64,000 nt of DNA from the NCBI GenBank assembly GCA_015680685.1, contig MNCI01000071.1, positions 75,898 to 139,897 of the forward strand, in the 5' to 3' direction. Positions 56,530 to 64,000 of the stretch are shown piece by piece. Each line of letters begins with the position of its first letter. Position 1 is the first letter of the stretch. Both the position numbers and the translations under genes were made by a program. This stretch comes from Gnetum montanum. Its lineage: Eukaryota > Streptophyta > Gnetopsida > Gnetales > Gnetaceae. Below the pieces are notes generated by a model. It was given only the letters and a program-made list of their open reading frames with translations, was not told the origin of the DNA and did not search any database.

Positions 56530-57935
56530 CTTAGAGTGGGTTCACTCCACAATAAAATCATCTTCAATGCACTAAATCTAGATATCATGCAAAGATAAAA
56601 TTATTTAATAGAAAACAAGAAAACTAACTATTTTCAATTAATTTACTAGAAGATTATAACAAGGTTCACAAAACCCACAACATCCAAAACTTGTTATACT
56701 TAACCAATATTGTAGAGCATGAGGCTCTACAATCACACAATGATTGTTTTTAATGCATGACACAATCAAGAGAAATCTCTTCTAAAACCCAAGATTGAGA
56801 TCTCAACTCACATGTGAGATACAAGATAATAGAATATATAGACCAACACACCACAAGTAGATCTTGGAGTTACATTCACCAATTGCACTCACCAACATGC
56901 TCATCCACTCTCTCTTGCTCAACTCTCCACTCTCAAGAGCATTTTCTCTCACTCATCATTGTCAATAATGAGGAATACATACATATTTTTTTCAAACCAA
57001 AAGATAAAAAATCTAGAAACCTTTTCCCAATTTAACCTAAGGTTTTATAGATGCTTTCCAAGTCTTCTCATCTTCTTCCTAGTTGTTTCCATCCTTTTCC
57101 ATTATGTTCTAGCTATTTTCCAAATTGGAATGGGTATTTTTGAAAATTTTTCCATCTGTTTGGGTCATCTCTAGCTTTGCTAAGATGTCTCTTGTCAAAA
57201 CCCAACTTTGAGCTAAGATGTCTACTATTTTTCTTAGATGTCCCATTTGATCCTAAGACATATTAGGTTTTGGTGGAATATCTCATGCAAGATATCACAT
57301 GCACAGTTGGGATGTCTTAGTTGGGATGTCCTAGTTTTTGATGGAACGTCTAGATATTCTATTTGATACACTTAGTAGGTTTTGTGTGAATAGTTCTTGC
57401 ATAATTCCCAAGATTTTTGAATGATCTTATAGCATCAAAATTTTTGAAATCTTGTCAGAATTCATGCAACAACTATCAAATAGCTAGTATAGACATCTAC
57501 TTTGAAGTTTAGACATCTATCTAATATAGTTCAACATAGGAGAGACATATACTTGGAAAAGTAGACATGTACTATGAGATGTCTTCCAATAGACTTCTAC
57601 TGTGTGAGTTAGACATCTACTATTTCTGCTAGATATCTACTCTCATAAGCACTTTGAGAGATGAAGCATTTTTATGACCCTGGGGATTCTTGGCAATCTT
57701 TAGAGAATCTTCACTTGATTTGCAGAGTTCATTTTCATTTGTGCTCTCATCTAGTCTACTTAGTTTTTATTTTGGCATCTCACCATGGATCTCATTTCTA
57801 AAATAATATTTCTCATTTTGAGTTTATTTTTAATTAGTTTTCTAATGTATCTGCAATATCACAATCACACACATGCATTCTATAGTCTCCATTTTCCTTA
57901 ATGTTTTGACATATCAAAAGGTCAACAAAATCAAT
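56530..57935 (-). repeat. LTR relic related to element A, reverse orientation
   Basis: From 56536 the sequence is the reverse complement of the 3' part of the element A LTR: TTCACTCCACAA, GATCTCAACTCACA(C/T)GTGAGA and ACCACAAG are shared. It includes the stem-loop at 56709-56733 and, further right, many GATGTCT/GACATCT motifs (57180-57640). The last 550 bases match insertion 2 in element F. No internal sequence is attached, so it is a solo or truncated LTR. Frames at 56814-57174 are fortuitous. Confidence 0.7.
56709..56733. other. Perfect 10-bp stem, 5-base loop, shared with element A LTRs
   Basis: ATTGTAGAGC, ATGAG, GCTCTACAAT. In element A the same stem-loop is at 4062-4086 and 9956-9980 with one to a few mismatches. 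Confidence 0.7.
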
Positions 57936-58877
57936 CTTAATCTTATTACTATGTATGGATTATGTTCAAGTATAAGCTAATCAAATAAGAATTTTGACAA
58001 TTAACTTAATTCATGCTAAGGACAGTCATTAACTACTATGGAAATTCAAAATATAAAGTAATAAAGTTTTTGTATTACTACATGAATGGAGAGAAGAGGA
58101 ACAAGTATGGCCAACACTCCACCATATAATCTAAAAGTGTTGTGATAGACCGTATTATAATCTCTGGATAGTACTAATGCATTTTTCTAAAAAGTTATTA
58201 ATAAATCACTAATCATTTTCTTCTTAGTTAAATAAGTAAAGGTATTAAACAATATGGTCTAGTCCATAGTGAGATGTACGATCATGATATTATGCAACAT
58301 TGCATTTAACTAATTATAAAAATACAAAAATATGAAAATTATGTAATTAATTAATGGATAAGGAATCAAATTATAATATATTCTATAATCAATATGCATC
58401 TATTCTTAACTTGTGAAATATTTCTTGAATTCACATAACCTTTACTAGGATTACCACGTATTTTTTGTTAGGTGTACCCCAAGTGATAGCACTATTGTGA
58501 TTATCATACAATAATATATTTATGATTAAAATTATTCATAGTCATTCCACCAAGTGATTAACATGTGTGGAAAGTATATCATTATACTAAGTGCGATGGA
58601 AAGTAAATGATATAGAAAAGTAAATTACAATTTAAGTAAATATAATCTAAGTCATAGTACTACAATGTAAAATCAATCTTAATCTTATTACTATCCATGA
58701 ATTCTATTTGGATATAAGAAAATTGAATAAGACTTCGAATGATTAACTTAATTCATGCTAAGGACACTTATTGACTACTATGGAAATTTAGAAAATAAAG
58801 TGATAGAATTTTAATATTACTAAATGAAAAAATGTCATTAATATAGTAGGTGAGCGTTATTTATAACTCAAATCATT
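57936..58877 (-). repeat. Diverged E-type LTR with internal duplication, truncated by element C
   Basis: 58086-58877 resembles the E LTR in reverse (CAACACTCCACCATATAATC, ATTATAATCT.TGGAT). Its inner part 58672-58822 is repeated at 57936-58085 (AATCAATCTTAATCTTATTACTAT, TTAACTTAATTCATGCTAAGGAC). The LTR of C begins at 58878 and cuts it off. Confidence 0.6.
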
Positions 58878-59768
58878 TGATGAGTGGTGAGGTATCCCTA
58901 GACTCAATCATACGAATAAGAGCATTTCATGCACGATCCAGTCGAACTCTGCAAACGAGCTAGTTGTGGTATCTAGACAGTTACTCATAGATTGTTGTTT
59001 GCTATCTTCCCACCTGGACTAGTATTAGCTTTGTCACATATGATTTAGTCCAGAGTGAGGTGGATGATGTGTTCCTACACTAATGCTACTCCTAGGTATG
59101 ATGGGAAATAATATTAACTAAGCTAGGAGAGAGAGAGGGTGAGACAGAATCTAAACTAGCCTACGTTCGATGAGCATATGTTCCTTAATCATCTGTACAC
59201 ATATTGGACCTTGTGCATGACTACCACTGGGATTACCAAGCGCATGGCCTAAGTACGCTACTAGTTTACCAGGTAGTCACACTTAAATGCTTGTGATTAA
59301 GTCATACTCATTCTGTGCTACTAGGAGATAAGGGTAGAGAGATATTAACTAAGAAAGTAATAAATAAAAATAAAAATTAAATAATTAAGCCAAGTGGATG
59401 CTGCAATGATGAAGTAATCTTGATCTTTATTGCTGGTCATGTGTGTGTCCAAGTACGTCACATGGGAATAAGGATGTTGTACAATTACAATCATCACACT
59501 GCGGGCATGCACTGGGAGAAAGGGTTGAGAGGAAAAACTGACAAAAAGTCCCTACCTTAGTACTAAAAACTACTTAAAGAAAACTTAAAACAAAAAATTT
59601 CTTCCAAATCTACCTACCTATTATTTATAGATGAGGAGATAGGCTATGATATCCCATACGCGATATCACGTTAGTTGTGATATCCCATATGTGATATTGT
59701 GTACATGATATCATGTATGTGATATCATGTCACCTGTGATATCATGGCCAAAAATTCATGACTCATCA
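58878..59768 (-). repeat. 3' LTR of element C
   Basis: 891 bases, TGATGAGTGGTGAGG to GACTCATCA on the plus strand, with an inverted TATA box at 59622-59629. It is longer than the LTRs of B mainly because its GATATC array is expanded (59648-59743). Confidence 0.9.
59648..59743. promoter_or_regulatory. Expanded GATATC array in U3 of element C
   Basis: GATATC starts at 59648, 59662, 59679, 59707, 59721 and 59738, with a decayed GATATT at 59693. The steps are 14, 17, 14, 14, 14 and 17 bases. It is the longest version of the array in the window. Confidence 0.68.
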
Positions 59769-59782
59769 TACCCCCATGACTG
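59769..59782 (-). other. Polypurine tract of element C
   Basis: TACCCCCATGAC on the plus strand, that is GTCATGGGGGTA on the sense strand, directly beside the LTR. Confidence 0.78.
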
Positions 59783-59930
59783 AATGAAAACTCATCCTTG
59801 AGTTAAAGTGAGAAAAAGCTCCCTTGACTGACTAGAATGGATTCATGTCGCAGTGTGGAATCAGAACAAAATTGAGACACAACACAAAGAATTAAAAAGA
59901 AAAATATATAGCTACAAGATTGGGTGGAAC

Positions 59931-60695
59931 TCATTTAGTTCCTAGTGGTGGTGGCTCCTCCATGGGTGTCTTTCCCTTGTCTTGTGCTCTAGGTCTTGGG
60001 ATTTGATGGCGTTGAAGTATGGCCTAGAGTTTCTCCTCTTGTAAGGCCTTGAGTGCCTTGGCATGCATGTAAGTTTGCGCTTGTGCCATAGAAGAATCCC
60101 AGTCAGCCTTCTCTTTTTCTTCTACCACCCTTTTATTCTTTGTCAATAGTTTATTGAGTTGCTCGGTTCTGAAAGTGTCCTGCTGGTTCTGAGCAACCTT
60201 TGGCCCTATATTTGGAAGGTTTAATACTTTCGAAATTTCTTAAATAGAGAAATCAATAGTCACACCATAAATGTTAACCATTCAGCCTTCTTCTTTTTTG
60301 TGCCAAAATTGGTACATTTCCCCTAAGTACCAGGCACCACTTTCAGAGAGGGTAGGCCATAATGGGGACCCTTTGAGGTGATTCCTAATAGCCTCCAGAG
60401 CAAATTCTACAAAACATACAAATTTTAATTCCACAATCATTGCAGTAAATGTGGACCTTTCATGGATGGCTTGAACACAATCTTGGGGCAACATGAGATG
60501 TCGTCGCTGTTCAGGCACAACAGTAACTCCTCCTTATGCTTGCCTTGATTGTATAGTAGGCGGGTCTTCTTGGTGGACACTAAAAGATTGCTCCTACTCT
60601 GCATGTTTTCTAGTAGGAACTTGTCCTTCACCTCTCCTAGGTTGTTTGATCCCACCTTGAGCAGGACTTTCCTATTGACCGCATTTCAGGGACAT
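59931..60695 (-). pseudogene. Element C additional ORF (255 codons, unknown function)
   Basis: The minus-strand frame runs from the ATG at 60695-60693 to the stop at 59933-59931, 255 codons, the same length as in B. It reads DCVQAIHERSTF, LKGSPLWPTLSESGAWYLGE, VTIDFS, VLNLPNI and HAKALKALQEEK. The N-terminal part is Gln/Gly-rich and the C-terminal part charged and helical. A handful of stops interrupt it, at codons different from those in B (for example codon 8 here, codon 7 in B). The ATG directly follows AATTGCAG. No membrane segment is seen, so an envelope role is not supported. Confidence 0.72.
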
Positions 60696-62580
60696 CTGCA
60701 ATTACACGGGACCAATCGTTAGTAACGTTGTTACCAAAGTTAGGTTATACCTTACTACTTACCTTAATGAATTTTCTTTATCTCCATGTGATGTTAATTA
60801 AAATGTCCTTGAAAGATTATAATATTGAATCCTATTTGCTTAGGTGGTTTCCAAATCTAGTATTCCGGTATAACTAAGGAGATGAAATTGTTTTTGGCAC
60901 ATTTATCTTTAATTTTATAACTAATTACCCTTGATAATGTCCTTTGGACAATGAAAAATTTCAAAAAAATTATGCACTATTCAGTGTGTGCCCCTCCCCC
61001 ACGACTAAGCTGAACACTCTGGGGTCAAGTAGGTTCAAACAGAATGAAAATCGGAGGACCAGTGAGCGAGGTATGGATGTGAAAGCAAGGGACGTGTAAT
61101 CGCAAGTTGTAGAGAGAAATTTGAAAGACTTTCCCTATGTGAATAGTTGAAAATGATGTTAAGTAGAGTAGAGGGGTCGTGTATATATATTTTTTTGGGA
61201 CAAGATATTGTGGCCTATCGATGTTATGGCACTTAGGGAATATACCAAAATTTTAATATTTTTCTAAAATTAAATGATGAAAACTAAGGACATCTAGACT
61301 ATTGTTAAATGGTTCGAGGGTAATTCAACTAGTTTTGAAGGCACAAAAGTTATGGTGGTATGGAATTTATCAATAAGGACCTCAGATGATAAGGGAGAGA
61401 AAAAGGCTATGTGATGGTTCATAGGAACGTTTGAATTAGAGGGATAGTAATAAGGGAAAGAATATTGTTGACAATACGTTGAGGGTAATAGAAGATGTGT
61501 TATGAGTGCAAATTACAAAAATTACGCAAGTGGGTCCTCTCCAAAGTAGGTTCCAACCTATAATGTCCTTGCATAACCACACTTAAAAGTGTCTGTAGGT
61601 ACTAGAAGGTTTAAATGTAATCCAAACTAGTCCTACAAAACACACACATGTAAGTATCACCAGAATGATGTAAGAATTCTATGTTACAGAAGACATGAGC
61701 TACAATTATATGAACAATGAGGTGAGATGGACTATAGAAGGGATTGTAGAGATTGGGACATGAGGTAACTAACCTAGAGCACAATGAATCCTGCGTGTAA
61801 AGCATGATTAATGTGTCATTAACCCATCATTCCAAGATTAGGACCAAGTTCATTCCTCTAATCAGTGACACCACATTGTTTCATTTTATGATGAGAAACT
61901 ATGAGAGTATCACAACAACAAGGCATACGATCACTGAGCATTTTTTTTAAGGGAGGAGTGATTTTTTCTTTGTGGCACTTTCTTTGTTTTTGTTTTTTTT
62001 TGAATGCTAAATCCAAAGAAGCTGCCAACCTTTAGGCATGGGTTCATTTCTTTCCAGTGGGATCCCCTAGAACAACATTGGATTTTTGAGTGCCTTGTGA
62101 TTACTCTTACTCCCATTTTGTGTTTGATCTACAAGGATCTTAGTACAACCATATTGCATGATAACTCTCATAGACGTGACCAAAGAGAATCTGCAGGTCC
62201 CCTTAATGTCACATCCGAATCATTCCCTCTTGACCCATCCTTCTTCATTCTAGGTACAATGAACACAAAATTAATTTTAAGTGTTAAGAATGTCAAGAAT
62301 ATCATTGTACCCTTGAACAAAACCTCTTATTTGTAGAATGGATGAGTGGGTGTAATGGGCTCGCTATCCAAATAATTGATCGCTTGAGACTCGATAACAT
62401 AGAACACACCTCAACCAATGAGCCATATGAGTGTTTTATTCATAGATGAGATTTATTATAAAAAGATAAAAATACAAAAAGATAAAAAGATAAAGCAAGA
62501 AATTGAAAAATGGAAAACTGGAAAACAAAAAATTGTAAAATTAAAGAAAATGTAAAAATATGTATTAATCATTCTTGTTA
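60696..62580 (-). other. Element C non-coding region replacing pol
   Basis: Same landmarks as in B in the same order: T-rich stretch after gag, CCCATGCCTAAAGG motif (about 62030), purine-rich run (about 61980-62010), and the 20-bp box. No pol block on either strand. Confidence 0.7.
61531..61550 (-). other. Conserved 20-bp internal box (copy in C)
   Basis: Minus strand CCTACTTTGGAGAGGACCCA. It differs from B at two positions, both transitions. Confidence 0.65.
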
Positions 62581-64000
62581 TTAGAATGGGGGATATCCCC
62601 CATAACTAAATGGTTGAGCATGGCAAGGATGAATAATTAAAAGATGAGAATCCTTACATGTCAGAAATAGTGAAACCTAGTCATACTTACCCCATTGGGG
62701 TTCACACACCTGATTATAGTAAGCATAGTGGGACAATTTATAAGATGTGGTTCCCTAGTAAAGAGTTGACCCACTATGATACTTGAGGCTATAAGACGGT
62801 ATGCAAGGATTGTCCCACTATGATACTTGAGGCTATAAGACGGTATGCAAGGATTGGGATGTTGCCCTCCATGGCTGTATTCATTGAGCCATATGGTTTT
62901 CAGAGTGTTAATTGGTGTCCTTGATGAAGTGCCATGAGGTGTTGGGTTTGAAGAGATGGATGCACCACAATGTTGGACTTGTGCTAAGTTGGAGAATGTA
63001 GTGGCCTTGGAACTATGTTGTCCCTTCCTACGGTCATGTCTAAAGAAGGGAAACCTTTGATGTTGAGGAGATCTCTCACTACTGTTGGCAATAGTAGCAC
63101 AAGTAACATTTGTGGGTTGTTGCTATGGTGCAGACACTTCAGGAACAGTTGGTGATGATGTAGAAGGAGGGAAAGGATGAGAATGTTGAAATTTAGGAGA
63201 AGTGTAAGGTACATAAGGTAGTGGTTGTGTTGAGGACATGGACTGATAGTACTGAGGAGAATGATAATGCGGTGAGATAGAGTATGTTGACCCAGTTTGG
63301 GATATAGGATGTTGGACTAGATAAGCATTTGGATTTGGATGATATGAAGGGTGTCTCTAGTTTAGGGATGGCTTCCCCCACAACTAGGATTGTTGCCACT
63401 ATGATCGAACACAGTATCTCTATATGAAATTTGGGTGTAATGTGCTTTCCCAATGCTCATATAAATGTAACAAGATTAGGCATTGGCCCTTGGGGTGATC
63501 GTACAGGAAAATGTTACATTCATACATGTGATTGGCGGTTGAACTCTTATTTTCTTCATCCCTTCTTTTCAATTGTCTAATGACATTTTTTCCTACTTAT
63601 CAGGTTGTCAAAACTCTATCTCTAATAATATTGATATATTCTCCACACTTTTTATGCATCCATTCCAGCATCTTATTGATCTTTGCCTTGATTTCATCTA
63701 ATGATTGTTGTACTAGAAAATATGGTTCTTCCTCCTTGAGATGGGTTGATTTCTCCTTTTTGTAATTATGGACCTCTATTAAGTTGATAATTTTATCATG
63801 TTGATGTTTTTCAAAACTCTCCCATCTAGCCATTTCTCCTTCTTATTTTGCTACCCACTTAATAAGCTCTTGGAATTGATGGGTTTGTAGTTCGTATAGT
63901 TTCCCTTGGGCATACATCCCTAGGGTCTCTCTTGTTTCATCATAGAGCCCATAAATGATATGGTACATTAGCCTTTCCTTAGATAACTCATGGCCTGGAC
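62581..64000 (-). pseudogene. gag: Element C gag, partial (N-terminal part outside the window)
   Basis: The minus-strand frame contains MARWESFEKHQHDKI (63833 on), FLVQQSLDEIKAKINKML, the Cys/His cluster CNIFLYDHPKGQC (about 63518-63480) and a Pro/Tyr/Gln-rich tail. It ends with TAA at 62583-62581, at the same codon as the gag of B. Where B has a stop in FLVQ(stop)SL, this copy has Gln. A 44-bp tandem duplication (62770-62857) in the tail shifts the frame. Confidence 0.8.
62770..62857 (-). repeat. 44-bp tandem duplication in the gag tail of C
   Basis: Two adjacent copies beginning CCCACTATGATACTTGAGG differ at no more than one base. Since 44 is not a multiple of three it shifts the gag frame. 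B has a single copy. Confidence 0.85.

Larger units (their letters stand above)
58878..64000 (-). mobile_element. Element C: second gag-bearing, pol-less element, runs off the window
   Basis: On the minus strand the order is gag (partial, 62581-64000), a non-coding region with the shared box, the additional ORF (59931-60695), polypurine tract and 3' LTR (58878-59768). No pol domain is present. The distance from the His codon of the gag Cys/His cluster to the additional ORF is 2,802 bases, against 2,774 in B. The 5' LTR lies beyond the right edge. Confidence 0.87.

Overview
The window looks like intergenic DNA from a large, repeat-rich plant nuclear genome. It is AT-rich and holds no recognisable host gene, tRNA, rRNA or CRISPR array. 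Nearly all identifiable sequence is retrotransposon. The plant assignment rests on two primer-binding sites complementary to plant tRNA 3' ends (initiator Met and Asp), on Tat/Athila-like, chromovirus and Ty1/copia coding remains, and on long TATA-bearing LTRs. The species cannot be read from the sequence. Coding remains are riddled with stops that mostly fit C-to-T decay of CAA, CAG, CGA or TGG codons, as expected for old cytosine-methylated repeats.

Layout. 1-954 is the 3' end of a Tat/Athila-type element (Z, plus strand), followed after 64 bases by a solo LTR of the same family in the opposite orientation (1019-1830). 3161 to about 10165 is a 7-kb Ty3/gypsy chromovirus relic (A, plus strand) with both LTRs, gag, protease, RT, RNase H, integrase and a chromodomain. 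10163-13130 is a LINE relic (endonuclease and RT). 13350-13745 carries a degenerate short repeat. 15590-16640 is a second, different LINE-type RT relic.

18486-46785 is one old minus-strand element (E) bounded by the perfect 5-bp duplication TCCTT. Two younger relatives lie inside it. D (21267-29924, minus strand, flanked by CTTCT on both sides) sits in E's additional ORF. B (39496-46054, plus strand) sits in E's 5' LTR. 46786-48240 holds a Ty1/copia fragment. 48241-55840 is a Tekay/Del-like chromovirus relic (F) broken by two LTR-like insertions and lacking its 3' end. 56530-58877 is a pile of LTR fragments. 58878-64000 is the 3' part of a second B-type element (C, minus strand) running off the window.

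How the parts relate. Z, the solo LTR, B, C, D and E share LTR ends (TGATGAGT...ACTCATCA), a TATA box and a U3 array of GATATC palindromes at 14-bp spacing. Where the relevant region lies inside the window they also share the polypurine tract, an Asp-type primer site and a 20-bp box in the 3' internal region. D carries pol but shows no gag capsid core. B and C carry gag and an additional ORF in the same arrangement but no pol. B and C therefore look like a propagated non-autonomous (TR-GAG-like) family that depended on a pol-bearing relative. E retains gag remains, pol and a longer additional ORF. The A family has a separate U3 feature: about ten decayed GACGTC palindromes, whose two LTR copies differ reciprocally as TG versus CA. 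All positions and similarities were judged by eye.
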